A stretch of DNA of 64,000 nucleotides. It comes from Nitrosomonadales bacterium (lineage in GTDB: Bacteria > Pseudomonadota > Gammaproteobacteria > Burkholderiales > SG8-39). Shown here piece after piece: positions 33,450-45,101 of this stretch. The stretch's first letter is position 1; each line of letters begins with the position of its first letter. The DNA is taken from assembly GCA_005240145.1 (NCBI GenBank), contig SBAS01000021.1, positions 22,949-86,948 of the forward strand, in the 5' to 3' direction. The notes below the pieces were generated by a model, which saw only the letters and a program-made list of their open reading frames with translations, was not told the origin of the DNA and made no database searches. The position numbers and the translations under genes are program-made.

Positions 33450-34596
33450 CGAGCACCGCCAGCACCGCGTCGGCGGCTTTCTGCGCCGTGTTCTGCCGCA
33501 AGGTGGCGTGGATCTCGGCGAATGTCTCGATTTGCCTGCGTTGCGCGGCCGCGTCCTGCAACAGATCGAGCAGCGCATTGGCCAGGTTTCCGGGCGTGGC
33601 CTTGTCCTGCACGAACTCCGGCACCAGGCTCTGGCCGGCAAGGATGTTCGGCAGTCCGATGTTTTCCAGATAGAGCATGCGCCGCATCAACGCCCAGGTG
33701 AACGGCGATTGCTTGTACGCGATCACCATCGGCGTCTTGAACAACGCCGTCTCCAGCGTCGCCGTGCCGCTTGCCACGAGCGCAATATCGGCGGCGGCCA
33801 GCGCCTCGTGGGAATGCCCGAACAGCAGCGTCAGCGGCAGGTCCCGCGCCTCGTGGCGCCGCAGCGCCTCCTCGAACATTTCGCGCGTCGCGCGCGAAGC
33901 CGTGGGACAGACAAAGTGCGCGTCCGGCAGGTCCTGCAGCAGGCGCCGCGCCGTGAGCACGAAGAGGTCCGCCATGTAATGCAGCTCGGAGCGCCGGCTG
34001 CCCGGCAGCAGCGCCACCACGCGGCGCCCGGCCGGCAGCCGCAGATCGGCGCGCGCCTTCGCCTTGTCCGGTTCCAGCGGAATCACGTCGGCCAGCGGGT
34101 GTCCGACATAGGTCACGGGCAGCCCCTCCTTCTCGTACAGCGCCGGCTCGAACGGGAAGATGGCGAGCAGGTGGGTCACCGAGCGCACGATGCGGCGCGT
34201 GCGCCAGCCGCGCCACGCCCAGATCGAAGGGCTGACGTACTGGATCGCGGGGATGCCGGCGTCCTTCAGTTTGCGCTCCAGGTCGAGGTTGAAGTCCGAG
34301 GAATCGACCCCGATGAACACGGCCGGGCGCTCTTCGAGCATGCGCTCGGTGATCTGGCGGCGAATCGCCATGATCGCGCGGTAGTGCCGCAGCACTTCCG
34401 CGTAGCCGCGCACGCCGAGCTTGTCCATCGGCACGTGCGACTCGAAACCCTGCGCGATCATTTTCGGGCCGCCGATGCCAGAGAAACGCAGTGCCGGCCG
34501 GCGCGCCTTGAGCGCGCCGATGAGATGCGCGCCCAGCAGGTCGCCCGATGCCTCGGCGGCAACCATGCCGACGTGGACGGCAGGATCCGCGGACAC
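33433..34596 (-). CDS. lpxB: lipid-A-disaccharide synthase
   Basis: [52 protein letters not shown]. Confidence 0.96.
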   Translation of the reverse strand: MSADPAVHVGMVAAEASGDLLGAHLIGALKARRPALRFSGIGGPKMIAQGFESHVPMDKLGVRGYAEVLRHYRAIMAIRRQITERMLEERPAVFIGVDSSDFNLDLERKLKDAGIPAIQYVSPSIWAWRGWRTRRIVRSVTHLLAIFPFEPALYEKEGLPVTYVGHPLADVIPLEPDKAKARADLRLPAGRRVVALLPGSRRSELHYMADLFVLTARRLLQDLPDAHFVCPTASRATREMFEEALRRHEARDLPLTLLFGHSHEALAAADIALVASGTATLETALFKTPMVIAYKQSPFTWALMRRMLYLENIGLPNILAGQSLVPEFVQDKATPGNLANALLDLLQDAAAQRRQIETFAEIHATLRQNTAQKAADAVLAVLDAGRA

Positions 34597-35366
34597 TAGC
34601 GTATGAAGCCGCGTTTCGAGGCGTTCAGGAAATCGAGCACCCGCTTCACCTCGGCGCAGGCCCCCGCCTGGGCTTCGAGCTCCCGCCTCACCTCCTCCTG
34701 GCCGAGCCCGCTGCGATAGATGGTCTTATAGGCGCGTTTCAGCGCGTCGATCGTCTCCCCGCCCACGCCGCGCCGCCGCAACCCTACGCTGTTGATGCCG
34801 TAGGGCTGCGCCATGTTGCCTGCGGCCCTCACATAGGGCGGCAGGTCGCGGTCCAGGTAGGTGCCCATGCCGGTGAAGCTGTGGGTGCCGATGCGCACGA
34901 ATTGGTGCACCAGGGTAGTGGCGCCGAGGATCGCATGGTCTTCCACCTGCACGTGCCCGGCCAGCTCGCAGGCGTTGGCGAAGATGGTGTGGTTGCCGAT
35001 CTGGCAATCGTGCGCGAAATGGACGTAGGCCATGATCCAGTTGTCGTCGCCGACGCGGGTCACGCGCGCGTCGCCGATCGTGCCGCGGTTGATCGTCACG
35101 TACTCGCGGATCGTATTGCCGTCGCCGATTTCCACCGCCGTGTCCTCGCCGGCGTACTTCTTGTCCTGCGGCGGCCCGCCGAGCGAGGCGAACTGCGAGA
35201 TGCGGTTGTTGCGCCCGATCTTCGTGCGCCCTTCGATGAGCACATGCGGCCCGACGACGCTGCCCTCGCCGATCTCGACCTGCGCGCCGATCAGCGAATG
35301 GGCGCCGACGGCGACGCCCTTCGCCAGGCGCGCGCCCGGCTCGACGATCGCGGTCGGGTGGATCAT
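34596..35366 (-). CDS. lpxA: UDP-N-acetylglucosamine acyltransferase
   Basis: Left-handed beta-helix hexapeptides; IHPTAIVEPGARLAKGVAVGAHS; lpx synteny. Confidence 0.96.
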   Translation of the reverse strand: MIHPTAIVEPGARLAKGVAVGAHSLIGAQVEIGEGSVVGPHVLIEGRTKIGRNNRISQFASLGGPPQDKKYAGEDTAVEIGDGNTIREYVTINRGTIGDARVTRVGDDNWIMAYVHFAHDCQIGNHTIFANACELAGHVQVEDHAILGATTLVHQFVRIGTHSFTGMGTYLDRDLPPYVRAAGNMAQPYGINSVGLRRRGVGGETIDALKRAYKTIYRSGLGQEEVRRELEAQAGACAEVKRVLDFLNASKRGFIR

Positions 35367-35824
35367 GCCGCCTCGGTGCCGGCCGGACGCACGGTACAGA
35401 GGATGTCGGCCTCGGCGACAAGTCCGTCGTTGACCCGCGCGCTGCAGCCGAATTTCCAGATGCCGCGCTTGGAACCGAGGATCGAAACCTCGATGATGAG
35501 CTGATCGCCGGGTTCGACCGGCTTCTTGAAGCGCGCGTTATCGATGCCGGCGTAGTAGTAGACCGATTTCTCGTCTGGCTTGGTGCCGAGCGTGCGAAAT
35601 ACCAGGATGCCGGCTGCCTGCGCCATGGCTTCCAGGATCAGCACCCCGGGCATCACGGGCCGGTGGGGAAAATGACCCGGGAAATAGGGCTCGTTCGCCG
35701 AGACGTTCTTCAACGCCCGGATCCGCTTGCCGGGCTCGCATTCGAGCACACGGTCGATCATCAGGATCGGAAAGCGCTGCGGCAGGTGCGCGAGCACCTG
35801 ATGGATGTCCATGTCGTCAGCCAT
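35363..35824 (-). CDS. fabZ: 3-hydroxyacyl-ACP dehydratase FabZ
   Basis: LPQRFPILMIDRVLE, NEPYFPGHFPHRPVMPGVLILEAMAQ. Confidence 0.97.
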   Translation of the reverse strand: MADDMDIHQVLAHLPQRFPILMIDRVLECEPGKRIRALKNVSANEPYFPGHFPHRPVMPGVLILEAMAQAAGILVFRTLGTKPDEKSVYYYAGIDNARFKKPVEPGDQLIIEVSILGSKRGIWKFGCSARVNDGLVAEADILCTVRPAGTEAA

Positions 35825-36803
35825 TGCCCTTCTCCTTCTCCTGAAGCCGCTTCTCGAGCGCGCGGACCCGCTCCACGAGATCTGCGAGTTGCCGGACCAC
35901 CGCGGTATTGCGCGCCCAGGATGCGTGTTCGTCGGCCGGGAACATTCCGGTATAGGTGCCCGGCTTGCGGATCGAGTGCGAAATCACGGTATCGGCAGAA
36001 ACATGGGCATGGTCGCAGATCGAAAGATGCCCCAGGATCAGCGCGCCCGCACCGATCCTGCAATGGCTGCCGATCTCGGCGCTGCCGGCTACCGCGACGC
36101 AACCCGCCACGGCGGTATGCGCCCCCACGCGGCAGTTGTGCCCGATCTGGATCTGGTTGTCGAGTTTGACGCCGTCGCCGATCATGGTGTCGTCCATGGC
36201 GCCGCGGTCGATCGTCGTGTTGGCCCCAATCTCGACGTCGTCGCCGATCGCCACCGCGCCGATCTGCGGGATCTTCAGCCAGCGGCCGCTCTCGCTGGCG
36301 ATGCCGAAGCCGTCCGCCCCGATGACGACGCCCGAGTGAACGATGGCGCGCGCCCCGATGCGGCAGCCGTGATAGACCACCACGCCCGGATAGAGGCAGC
36401 TGTCGTCGCCGATCGTGACGCCGGCGCCGATGGCGCAGCCCGCACCTATGGATACGCGCGCACCGAGCACCGCCGTGGGTGCAATACTCGCTGATGGATG
36501 CACGCCTGCGGCTTGGGTGAAGCGCGGATTGAAAAGTTGCGAGACGTGCGCGAAGTAGCTGTAGGGATCGTCGCAGACGATGCGAGGAAGCGCGGTCAGC
36601 GCCTCAGCCTCGGCGGCAAGCACCACGGCCGAAGCGCCGGTAGTCGAGAGCTTGGCGTGGTATTTGAGGCTCGAGACGAAAGCGATCTGGCCGCGTCCGG
36701 CGCCTTCCAGCGAACCCACCTGGTGGATCAGGACGCCTGGATCGCCGGCGATCCGGCCGCCGAGTTGTGACGCGATTTGCGCGAGCGTGAACGGCCCGCC
36801 CAT
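35817..36803 (-). CDS. lpxD: UDP-3-O-(3-hydroxymyristoyl)glucosamine N-acyltransferase
   Basis: LAQIASQLGGRIAGDP, hexapeptide repeats, HGCRIGARAIVHSGVVIGADGFGIA. Confidence 0.95.
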   Translation of the reverse strand: MGGPFTLAQIASQLGGRIAGDPGVLIHQVGSLEGAGRGQIAFVSSLKYHAKLSTTGASAVVLAAEAEALTALPRIVCDDPYSYFAHVSQLFNPRFTQAAGVHPSASIAPTAVLGARVSIGAGCAIGAGVTIGDDSCLYPGVVVYHGCRIGARAIVHSGVVIGADGFGIASESGRWLKIPQIGAVAIGDDVEIGANTTIDRGAMDDTMIGDGVKLDNQIQIGHNCRVGAHTAVAGCVAVAGSAEIGSHCRIGAGALILGHLSICDHAHVSADTVISHSIRKPGTYTGMFPADEHASWARNTAVVRQLADLVERVRALEKRLQEKEKGNG

Positions 36804-36804
36804 G

Positions 36805-37323
36805 TCATTTTGTGGCGGCGGGCGGTTTGCCGTCGAGCGCCTTGATCACCTTGTCGGTGATGTCGATGCGCGGATTCGCGTAGGCGGCTTCCTGGAAAAT
36901 GATGTCGTACTTCTCCGACTCGGCGATCTGACGGATGATGCGGTTCGCCTGCTCGATCACCTGCCCCAGCTCCTCGTTGCGGCGCTGGTTCACGTCTTCG
37001 CGGTACTCGCGCTGCTTGCGCTGGAAGTCGCGGTTGAGCTCGCCAAAGTCGCGCTCCTTGGTGCGGCGCTGCGCCTCGGGCATCGTGACCGCGTCCTTCT
37101 CGAGCTCGTCCTGGAGCCGTTTGATCTGATCGGCGACCTTGGCGAGTTCGGCTTCGCGCTTGGAGAACTCGACTTCGAGCTTCTTCTGCGCCCGCATCGC
37201 GGGCGCGGAGTCGCGCACGATGCGCTCGATCTGCACCACGCCGATTTTGCCCTGGGCGAAGACCTGGGCGGCGGGCGTGGCGAGGCACAACGCGGCGGCG
37301 GCAAGGAGGAATGTGCGGAGCAT
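36805..37323 (-). CDS. skp: OmpH/Skp periplasmic chaperone
   Basis: Signal peptide then GKIGVVQIERIVRDSAPAMRAQKKLEVEFSKREAEL coiled-coil; between lpxD and bamA. Confidence 0.92.
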   Translation of the reverse strand: MLRTFLLAAAALCLATPAAQVFAQGKIGVVQIERIVRDSAPAMRAQKKLEVEFSKREAELAKVADQIKRLQDELEKDAVTMPEAQRRTKERDFGELNRDFQRKQREYREDVNQRRNEELGQVIEQANRIIRQIAESEKYDIIFQEAAYANPRIDITDKVIKALDGKPPAATK

Positions 37324-37336
37324 GGGGCGGACGATT

Positions 37337-39622
37337 CTAGAAAGTGGAGCCAAAATTGAATTGTAACCTCTCGACCCGGTCCACGCCTTTCTTGCTGTTA
37401 AGCGGCTGAGCAAACGAGAGTTTCAACGGCCCGAACGGCGAACTCCAAGCCAGGGCTATTCCCATCGAGTAGCGCAACTCGCCCAGGGAGACTTTCTCGT
37501 TCGCGCCATACACCTGGCCGAAGTCGAGGAATCCCGCCAGCCGCAGGCTCTTGTCCTGCTGCGCGCCCGGCATCGGGAACAGCAGTTCGGCGCTGCCTGA
37601 AATCTTGCGCGTGCCGCCGAGCGCGTTGCCGCCGGCGTCCTGTTGCCCGAGTGAGAAAGACCTGTAGCCGCGCACCGAAGTCGGGCCGCCGGTGTAGAAA
37701 TTCTTGAAAAATGGCACCGACTTTCCGCTCAGCCCATGGACATAGCCCAGATCGGCGCTCAGCGCCAGCGTCACCGTCCGGCCCAGGGGGTGAAAAAACT
37801 GCTCGTTGAGGTTGACGCGGTAGTACTGCAGATCGCCTGCCGCAAGCTCGAGCGAGGCGGTGGTCAGGGATCCGCGCGTCGTCCGGATCGCGCTGTCGCG
37901 TCGGTCACGGCTCCAGCCGACCGAGCCGCTGCCGTAGGTGTAGCTAGTGCCGAACTGGGCGACGAAATTTTGGTAACTGAGCGGACTGGAAGCGAACAGG
38001 CCGAGCTTGACGTTCTCGGCGATGACGCCGAAGTTGACGGCATCGGTTTCGCTCAAGGGGTAGCCGAGCTTGAGGCCCCCGCCCAGCGTATCCGTCGAGT
38101 AGGCGCCAACCGCGAGGCTGGAGGCGTTGACCCTCCTCTTGTAGACGTCGAATCCAGCGCTCACGCCGTCGACAGTGAAATAAGGATCGACGTAGGAAAG
38201 TCCGTAGGCCCGGTTCACCTTGCCGCTATTGACCTGCACGGCGATGGACTTGCCGCTGCCGAACACGTTGGCTTGCGAGATCGAGCCGGAGACCACCACC
38301 TTGTCCACCGAAGAGTAACCACCACCGATCAGCAGGGATCCGGTGGGTTTTTCCTCCACCGTGAAAGTGACGTCGATCTGGTCCGCGCGATCCGCGATTG
38401 GCGCGGTCTCGATGTTCACGTCCTTGAAATTCTGCGTGCGATCGATGCGCGACTTGGAAAGCTGGATCTTCGAGGCATCGTAGTACGACCCCTCGAGCTG
38501 CCGCATCTCGCGCCGCACCACTTCGTCGCGCGTGCGCGTGTTGCCGGCGACGTTGATGCGGCGCACGTATACGCGCCGTCCCGGATCGATGACGACGGCA
38601 AACGCAACGCTGCGCTTTTCCCTGTCGATCTGCGGAATCGCATTGGCGTTGGCGAACGCGTAGCCTTCATTGCCGAGGCGGTCGGTGATCGCCTTGGTCG
38701 ACTCGGTCAGTTGCTGGCGCGAGAACACGTCGCCTGCCTTCACGCGCAACATTCTCTCCAGCTCCTCGCGCGGCAGCAGCATCTGCCCGTCAAGCCGGAC
38801 CTCGCTCACCGTGTACTTCTCGCCTTCGGCGATGTTGACGGTGATGTAGATATCGCGCTTGTCGGGTGTGATCGAGACCTGCGTCGATTCGATGTTGAAA
38901 TCGATGTAGCCGCGGTCCAGGTAGAACGACTTCAGGGTCTCCAGGTCGGCGCTGAGCTTGGGCTTGGAATACTGGTCGAGCTTGGTATACCAGGTAAGCC
39001 AGCCCGGCGTGCGCAACACGAACAGCGCCAGCAGCTCGCTTTCGCGGAAAGCCCGCGCGCCGACGATGTTGATCGCGCGGATCTTCGCGATGTCGTTCTC
39101 GGTCACCGCTATGCTGATGCCGACGCGGTTGCGCTCCAGCGGCGTCACCGTCGTCTGTACCTCCGCGGCGTAGCGGCCGCGCGTCAGGTATTGCCGCTTC
39201 AGTTCCTGCTCGGCGCCATCGAGCACCGAGCGGTCGAAGGTGCGACCTTCGGCGAGGCCGACGTCGCGCATGATGCGCTTGACGGTATCGCTGTCGAAAT
39301 CCTTCACGCCGATGAAATCCACCTGAGCAATCGCCGGACGTTCGTCGACCAGGACCACCAGCACGTCGTTTTCGACTTCGAGGCGGACGTCGCGGAAGAA
39401 GCCGGTCGCGAACAGCGCGCGCAGGGCCTGCTGCGCCTTCTCCGCCGTCATGGTTTCGCCGACCTTCACCGGCAGATAGCTGAATACCGTACCGGGCTCG
39501 GTCCGCTGCAGCCCCTCGACGCGGATGTCCTTGACAACAAACGAGCGGAAGGCCTGGGCGTACACACCGGTTGCCAGCGTGAGCAATGCGCAGGCGGCTA
39601 CTGCCAAAGTACGAAAGCGCAT
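37337..39622 (-). CDS. bamA: outer membrane protein assembly factor BamA
   Basis: POTRA repeats, YTGGPTSVRGYRSFSLG, terminal FNFGSTF; ATG 39622. Confidence 0.96.
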   Translation of the reverse strand: MRFRTLAVAACALLTLATGVYAQAFRSFVVKDIRVEGLQRTEPGTVFSYLPVKVGETMTAEKAQQALRALFATGFFRDVRLEVENDVLVVLVDERPAIAQVDFIGVKDFDSDTVKRIMRDVGLAEGRTFDRSVLDGAEQELKRQYLTRGRYAAEVQTTVTPLERNRVGISIAVTENDIAKIRAINIVGARAFRESELLALFVLRTPGWLTWYTKLDQYSKPKLSADLETLKSFYLDRGYIDFNIESTQVSITPDKRDIYITVNIAEGEKYTVSEVRLDGQMLLPREELERMLRVKAGDVFSRQQLTESTKAITDRLGNEGYAFANANAIPQIDREKRSVAFAVVIDPGRRVYVRRINVAGNTRTRDEVVRREMRQLEGSYYDASKIQLSKSRIDRTQNFKDVNIETAPIADRADQIDVTFTVEEKPTGSLLIGGGYSSVDKVVVSGSISQANVFGSGKSIAVQVNSGKVNRAYGLSYVDPYFTVDGVSAGFDVYKRRVNASSLAVGAYSTDTLGGGLKLGYPLSETDAVNFGVIAENVKLGLFASSPLSYQNFVAQFGTSYTYGSGSVGWSRDRRDSAIRTTRGSLTTASLELAAGDLQYYRVNLNEQFFHPLGRTVTLALSADLGYVHGLSGKSVPFFKNFYTGGPTSVRGYRSFSLGQQDAGGNALGGTRKISGSAELLFPMPGAQQDKSLRLAGFLDFGQVYGANEKVSLGELRYSMGIALAWSSPFGPLKLSFAQPLNSKKGVDRVERLQFNFGSTF

Positions 39623-39624
39623 CA

Positions 39625-40989
39625 CTATCCCGAGAACAGGCGGTTCAGGTCGTTGTAGAAAGCGAAAGCCATGACGACGAGGAGCAGCGCCAGACCGACA
39701 CGCTGTCCGAGTTCCATGGCGCGCTCGGACACCGGGCTCCCCTTGATTATTTCGACCGAATAGTACATCAAGTGCCCCCCGTCGAGGAGCGGAATCGGCA
39801 GCAAATTCAACACGCCCAGGCTGATGCTGATGAGGGCGAGAAAGGTGGCATAGGCGAGCCATCCCAACTGCGCCGACTGGCCGGCGTAGTCGGCAATCGT
39901 CACCGGCCCGGAGAGGTGTTTCCATGAGACTTCCCCGATCAGCATCTTGCCCAGCATCTTCAGGCTGAAGATCGAGATGTCCCAGGTCTTGGCTGTGGCC
40001 TTGACGAGGCTGTCGAGCGGACCGTAGCTGACCCGCACCACGATGCGCTCGGTCTCCGACGCCGGAATGCTGGGCGCGGCGCCGATGCGGCCTATGCGCT
40101 GCCCGTTCTCCGTTGCCGCTTCCGGCAGCACGTCGATGCTGATCGACGCGCCGCCGCGCTCCACGACCAGCTTGAGCACTTCGCCGGGGTGTGCCCGGAT
40201 CGTCTGTACCAGCTGCTCCCAGGTCGTGATGACCTTGCCTCCCGCCTGCGCCACGCGGTCTTCGGCACGCAGTCCGGCGCGCTCGGCCGGGCCGCCAGGC
40301 ACGACGCGCCCGATCACCGGCGCGAGCGGCGGTCGGAACAGTCCCATCCCGATACGCTCCATGGTGTCGCTTTCAACCTCCTCGGAGGGATACCGGCGCA
40401 GGTCGAGCACGTGCATTGCGATGCTGCCGCCGGCGCGGGAGACTTCGAAACGCAGCGCTTCGCGCTGCAACGCCCCCTGCAGGACGCGCCAGCGCAGGTC
40501 CTGCCAGGTGGCGATCGCTTCGCCTTCGATCGTGCGCACCGTGTCCCCGGCCGCGAAGCCCGCGGCATGCGCCAGCGTTCCGGTCGCAGGCGCCGCAAGC
40601 ACGGGCCGCGCTTCTGGCAAGCCGTGCATGTACAGGCCCGCGTAGAGCGCGATCGCGAACAGGAAATTGAAGGCCGGACCGGCGCTCACGATGAGGCAAC
40701 GGCGCCAGACGCTCTGCCGGTTGAAGGCGCGATGTGCGTCCCGCTCCTTTACCGGGCCTTCGCGCTCGTCGAGCATCTTCACGTAGCCGCCGAACGGAAT
40801 TGCGGCGATCACCCACTCGGTGGCGTCGCTCCCCAGGCGCCAGGTCGCAAGTGGCCTGCCGAAACCGACCGAGAACCGCAGCACCCGCACGTTGCACCAG
40901 CGGGCGACGAGATAGTGGCCGTACTCGTGCACCACGATGAGAACACCCAGGGCGACGATAAACGCGACTACCGTGTGCAGGAAGCTCAT
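39625..40989 (-). CDS. rseP: site-2 protease RseP
   Basis: [47 protein letters not shown]. Confidence 0.96.
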   Translation of the reverse strand: MSFLHTVVAFIVALGVLIVVHEYGHYLVARWCNVRVLRFSVGFGRPLATWRLGSDATEWVIAAIPFGGYVKMLDEREGPVKERDAHRAFNRQSVWRRCLIVSAGPAFNFLFAIALYAGLYMHGLPEARPVLAAPATGTLAHAAGFAAGDTVRTIEGEAIATWQDLRWRVLQGALQREALRFEVSRAGGSIAMHVLDLRRYPSEEVESDTMERIGMGLFRPPLAPVIGRVVPGGPAERAGLRAEDRVAQAGGKVITTWEQLVQTIRAHPGEVLKLVVERGGASISIDVLPEAATENGQRIGRIGAAPSIPASETERIVVRVSYGPLDSLVKATAKTWDISIFSLKMLGKMLIGEVSWKHLSGPVTIADYAGQSAQLGWLAYATFLALISISLGVLNLLPIPLLDGGHLMYYSVEIIKGSPVSERAMELGQRVGLALLLVVMAFAFYNDLNRLFSG

Positions 40990-42176
40990 GCCGCCTTACC
41001 CATCAGCATCGCGACGCAGTCTGCCGCCGTGCGGCGCGCCGAGCGATCGGCGTCGAGCACCGCTTCGAGATCATCCCCGCGCACGCCCGCGGCGCTCTGC
41101 AGCGCCTGCTCGATGACTTGCGGAATCGCGGTGTAGCGCAGCTTGCCCTCGAGAAAAGCCGCCACCGCGACTTCGTTGGCGGCATTGAGGACCGCCGGCG
41201 CCGTGCCCCCCTCTCGCAGGGCCGCATACGCCAGCCCCAGGCATGGAAAGCGCTGCGCATCGGGGCGCGCGAAGGAAAGCTGGCCGATGGCGGCCAGATC
41301 GAGCGGCGTGGCACCGGATTCGATGCGGTCCGGAAATCCCAGCGCGTGCGCGATGGGAACACGCATGTCGGGGTTGGAAAGCTGCGCGATCACCGAGCCA
41401 TCGGCGAATTCCACCAGCGAGTGGACGATGCTCTGCGAATGGATGAGCACTTCGATGCGCTCGGGCGCGACGCCGAACAGCCAGTGCGCCTCGATCACTT
41501 CGAGGCCCTTGTTCATCATCGTCGCCGAGTCGACCGAGATCTTGCGCCCCATCACCCAGTTGGGATGCGCGCAGGCCTCCTCCGGCGTCACCTGCGGCAG
41601 GCGTTCGAGCGGCGTCGCCCTGAACGGCCCGCCCGACGCGGTGAGCACGATGCGCCGCACCGCGCTGGGCGGCGCCTTCGCCGCAGGCGGCGGCATGCAC
41701 TGGAACACCGCGTTGTGTTCGCTGTCGATCGGCAGCAGCATGGCGCCGTGCTCGCGCACCGTCCGCATGAACAAGGGCCCCGCCATGACGAGCGCCTCCT
41801 TGTTCGCGAGCAACAGCCGCTTGCCGGAGCGTGCGGCGGCCAGACTCGGGGCGAGCCCCGCCGCGCCGACGATGGCTGCCATGACGACGGCGCAATTCCG
41901 GTCCACTGAGACCTGCTCGAGCGCCTGCACGCCGAACAGTAGTTCCGCGCGGCAGCCAGCATCGGCGAAGCGTCGCCGCACCGCCTGGTCTTCGGGCAGT
42001 CCGGAGAGCACGGCATAGCGCGGCGCGTGACGCAGGCAAAGCGCGAGCAAGCCGTCGACCGCCCGGTGCGCCGTCAAAGCGAAAACGCTGTAGCGATCCG
42101 GATGGCGCGCGACGACATCGAGGGTGCTTGCCCCGATCGAACCGGTCGCGCCGAGCAGTGTCAGTCCTTGTGTCAT
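40986..42176 (-). CDS. dxr: 1-deoxy-D-xylulose-5-phosphate reductoisomerase
   Basis: [74 protein letters not shown]. Confidence 0.97.
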   Translation of the reverse strand: MTQGLTLLGATGSIGASTLDVVARHPDRYSVFALTAHRAVDGLLALCLRHAPRYAVLSGLPEDQAVRRRFADAGCRAELLFGVQALEQVSVDRNCAVVMAAIVGAAGLAPSLAAARSGKRLLLANKEALVMAGPLFMRTVREHGAMLLPIDSEHNAVFQCMPPPAAKAPPSAVRRIVLTASGGPFRATPLERLPQVTPEEACAHPNWVMGRKISVDSATMMNKGLEVIEAHWLFGVAPERIEVLIHSQSIVHSLVEFADGSVIAQLSNPDMRVPIAHALGFPDRIESGATPLDLAAIGQLSFARPDAQRFPCLGLAYAALREGGTAPAVLNAANEVAVAAFLEGKLRYTAIPQVIEQALQSAAGVRGDDLEAVLDADRSARRTAADCVAMLMGKAA

Positions 42177-42967
42177 GTCGCGCCCATCGCCTGCACCAGC
42201 AGCAGCGCCACCGGAAGCGCCGCGGTCGCACTGTCGATGCGGTCCAGCACGCCGCCATGGCCCGGCAGCAACTTGCCGCTGTCCTTCGCGCCGGCCTGCC
42301 GCTTGAGCGCCGATTCGAACAAGTCACCCACCACACCAAGCGCGCAGAGCAGCAGGGTCCCGGCCAGAAAAAGTATCCACATGACCCCCTGCACGCGCAC
42401 GCGTAAATCCGGGTCGGAAAGCGCCCAAATGATAGCGTAGATAACGCAGCCAATCGCTCCGCCGGCGACGCCTTCCCAGGTCTTCCCGGGGCTGATCGTT
42501 GCGGCGAGTTTGCGCCGGCCCCAGGCACGCCCTGCAAGGTAGGCGGCGGTATCCGAAATCCAGATCAACCCCAGGATCATGAGGATCTGTCGGGGCGGCA
42601 ACGCCGCCATTGCGAGGCCGGCCGGCACCAGCACTACAATTCCCGCTGCCGGCAACCAGGCTTTGTCCTTGCCGCTCACGCCCGCAACAATCCACCAGGG
42701 GACAGCGAGGATCCAGAACAGCGCCGCCGCCCAAAGCACCGGTTCCACCAGCGCGCTACCCAGAAGCAATCCGAACAGGATCAGGCAAGCCGCGGCGTAA
42801 GCGAGGCGAACCCTGCGGCCCAGGCCAGCGAGGTTTCCCCATTCGTAGGCAGCCAGCACGATCACGACGGCGACCACGGCGGCGAACGCGGCGCGGTCGA
42901 GCAGAAACAAGGCGGCCAGAAACGCAGCCAGCAGCACCGTCGCGGTGAGGACCCGGGTCAGAAACAA
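42173..42967 (-). CDS. cdsA: phosphatidate cytidylyltransferase
   Basis: [71 protein letters not shown] start 42967. Confidence 0.95.
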   Translation of the reverse strand: MFLTRVLTATVLLAAFLAALFLLDRAAFAAVVAVVIVLAAYEWGNLAGLGRRVRLAYAAACLILFGLLLGSALVEPVLWAAALFWILAVPWWIVAGVSGKDKAWLPAAGIVVLVPAGLAMAALPPRQILMILGLIWISDTAAYLAGRAWGRRKLAATISPGKTWEGVAGGAIGCVIYAIIWALSDPDLRVRVQGVMWILFLAGTLLLCALGVVGDLFESALKRQAGAKDSGKLLPGHGGVLDRIDSATAALPVALLLVQAMGAT

Positions 42968-42971
42968 GCGG

Positions 42972-43784
42972 TCAGGCGTCGGACGCGGCGCGCAGCGGCG
43001 TGCGCCCGGCCGCGCCGCGCTTCGCTTCCTCGAGCTGCTCGCTGGTGCGCCCGAAACGGCGTTCGCGCGCCCGGTACGAGACGAAGGCGGCCTCGAGCGC
43101 GGCGGCGTCGAAGTCCGGCCACAGCGCGTCGGTGAAATGCAGCTCGGTATAGGCGAGCTGCCAGAGGAGGAAATTGCTGACGCGCCGTTCACCGCCGGTG
43201 CGGATGAAGAGATCGGGTTCAGGCGCGGCGCTCATGGACAGATAGGGCGCAAGGTCGGACTCGCGAATCTCGTCCAGGTCCGTCAGGGCGCCTTCCTTTG
43301 CCATCCGGTTGAGCGCCTGCAGGATGTCCCAGCGCCCGCCATAGTTCGCCGCGATCGTCAGCGTCAGGCCTCGATTGCCCGCCGTCAGCAGCTCGCCTTC
43401 GGCGATCAACGCCTGGATTTTCGGCTCGAAGCGCTTGCGCTCGCCGATCACCTTCAGGCGGATGCCGTTGCGGTGCAGCTTTTGCACTTCGCCTTCGAGC
43501 GCGCCGATGAAAAGCTGCATCAGCAACGCCACTTCGTCCGGGGGCCGGCGCCAGTTCTCGGAACTGAAGGCGAACAGCGTGAGGAAACCGACGCCGTGCT
43601 CGGCGCAGGATTTGACAATGGCGTGCATCGCCTCGACCCCACGCTTGTGGCCGGCAAAGCGCGGCAGGTGGCGCTGCTTCGCCCAGCGCCCGTTGCCGTC
43701 CATGATGATGGCGACGTGGCGCGGCACTTCGCCGTGCGGCGGGATGCCGGCGGTGGAACTGGTGCTCTGGGCGCGGGTTTTCAC
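42972..43784 (-). CDS. uppS: undecaprenyl diphosphate synthase
   Basis: [58 protein letters not shown]. Confidence 0.97.
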   Translation of the reverse strand: MKTRAQSTSSTAGIPPHGEVPRHVAIIMDGNGRWAKQRHLPRFAGHKRGVEAMHAIVKSCAEHGVGFLTLFAFSSENWRRPPDEVALLMQLFIGALEGEVQKLHRNGIRLKVIGERKRFEPKIQALIAEGELLTAGNRGLTLTIAANYGGRWDILQALNRMAKEGALTDLDEIRESDLAPYLSMSAAPEPDLFIRTGGERRVSNFLLWQLAYTELHFTDALWPDFDAAALEAAFVSYRARERRFGRTSEQLEEAKRGAAGRTPLRAASDA

Positions 43785-43794
43785 GCGGGAGTCC

Positions 43795-44352
43795 TCACAC
43801 CGCCATCAGCTCGGCTTCCTTCTGCGCAAGAAGCTTGTCGATTTCCGCGATGTGCCGGTCGGTCAGCTTCTGCACGTCGTCCGCCGCGCGCCGCTCGTCG
43901 TTCTCGGAGAGCTTCTTCTCCTTCAGCGCCTCCTTCAGCGCATGGATCGAATCGCGCCGCACGTTGCGCACCGAGACCTTGGCGGCCTCGGCTTCCTTGT
44001 GCACCAGCTTGGCGAGCTCCTTGCGCCGGTCTTCGGTGAGGGACGGCATCGGCACGCGTATCGTGTCGCCGGCGGCGGCCGGGTTGAGGCCGAGGTTGGC
44101 GTCGCGAATCGCTTTCTCGATCGCCTGTCCCATCTTTTTCTCGAACGGCGCGACGCCGATGGTGCGGCCGTCGATCAGGCTCACTTTGGCCACCTGGTTG
44201 ATCGGCGTCTGGGTGCCGTAGTAATCCACCGTGACGTGATCGAGGATGCCGCTGTGGGCACGGCCGGTGCGCACTTTGGAGAGGTCGACCTTGAAGGCCT
44301 CGACGCTCTTGTGCATTTTCGCTTCGGTATTCTTTTTCAGCTCTGGGATCAT
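43795..44352 (-). CDS. frr: ribosome recycling factor
   Basis: [39 protein letters not shown]. Confidence 0.97.
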   Translation of the reverse strand: MIPELKKNTEAKMHKSVEAFKVDLSKVRTGRAHSGILDHVTVDYYGTQTPINQVAKVSLIDGRTIGVAPFEKKMGQAIEKAIRDANLGLNPAAAGDTIRVPMPSLTEDRRKELAKLVHKEAEAAKVSVRNVRRDSIHALKEALKEKKLSENDERRAADDVQKLTDRHIAEIDKLLAQKEAELMAV

Positions 44353-44370
44353 GGTTGCCTCCGCCCCGGG

Positions 44371-45084
44371 TTACACGTGTACCAGAGTGCCTTCGTCGTG
44401 CCCGGCAACCACGCGTGCCAGCGCGCCCTGCCGGAAAATGCTGAACACGCATACCGGCAGCCGCTGGTCTCGGCAGAGCGTCAGTGCGGTCGCATCCATG
44501 ACCTTGAGATTGCGCTGGATGGCTTCGTCGAAGCTGACGCGCTCATAGCGTTTCGCGCCGGAATCCGTCTTCGGGTCGCTAGTGTACACGCCGTCCACTT
44601 TGGTGGCCTTGAGCACGACTTCGGCTCCCATCTCGCTCGCGCGCAGTGCCGCCGCGGTGTCGGTGGTGAAGAAGGGATTGCCGGTGCCGGCAGCGAAAAT
44701 CACCACCTTGCCCTCCTCCAGGTAGCGGATCGCCTTGCCGCGGATATAGGGTTCGACCACCTGCTCGACGTTGAGCGCCGACTGCACGCGGCTCGCGATG
44801 CCGGCGTGGCGCATCGCATCCTGCAACGCGAGCGCGTTCATGATGGTGGCGAGCATCCCCATGTAATCCGCGGTTGCGCGGTCCATGCCCGAGGCGCCCA
44901 GCGCCACACCGCGGAAAATGTTGCCGCCGCCGATGACCACGCCGATCTCCACGCCCTGCTTCTGTACTGCGGCAATCTCGGCGACGATGCCCTCGATGGT
45001 CGGGCGGCTGATGCCATAGGCGCCGTCGCCCATCAGCGCTTCGCCCGAGAGCTTGAGCAGGATGCGCTTGTACTTGGGTTTCAT
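44371..45084 (-). CDS. pyrH: UMP kinase
   Basis: [66 protein letters not shown]. Confidence 0.97.
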   Translation of the reverse strand: MKPKYKRILLKLSGEALMGDGAYGISRPTIEGIVAEIAAVQKQGVEIGVVIGGGNIFRGVALGASGMDRATADYMGMLATIMNALALQDAMRHAGIASRVQSALNVEQVVEPYIRGKAIRYLEEGKVVIFAAGTGNPFFTTDTAAALRASEMGAEVVLKATKVDGVYTSDPKTDSGAKRYERVSFDEAIQRNLKVMDATALTLCRDQRLPVCVFSIFRQGALARVVAGHDEGTLVHV

Positions 45085-45101
45085 CGGCGTGGAGTCGAAG
45101 C

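Noticed and set aside
37736-39658. 640-aa plus-strand ORF
   Set aside because: Mirror of bamA; no recognisable domain and composition typical of antisense high-GC frames.
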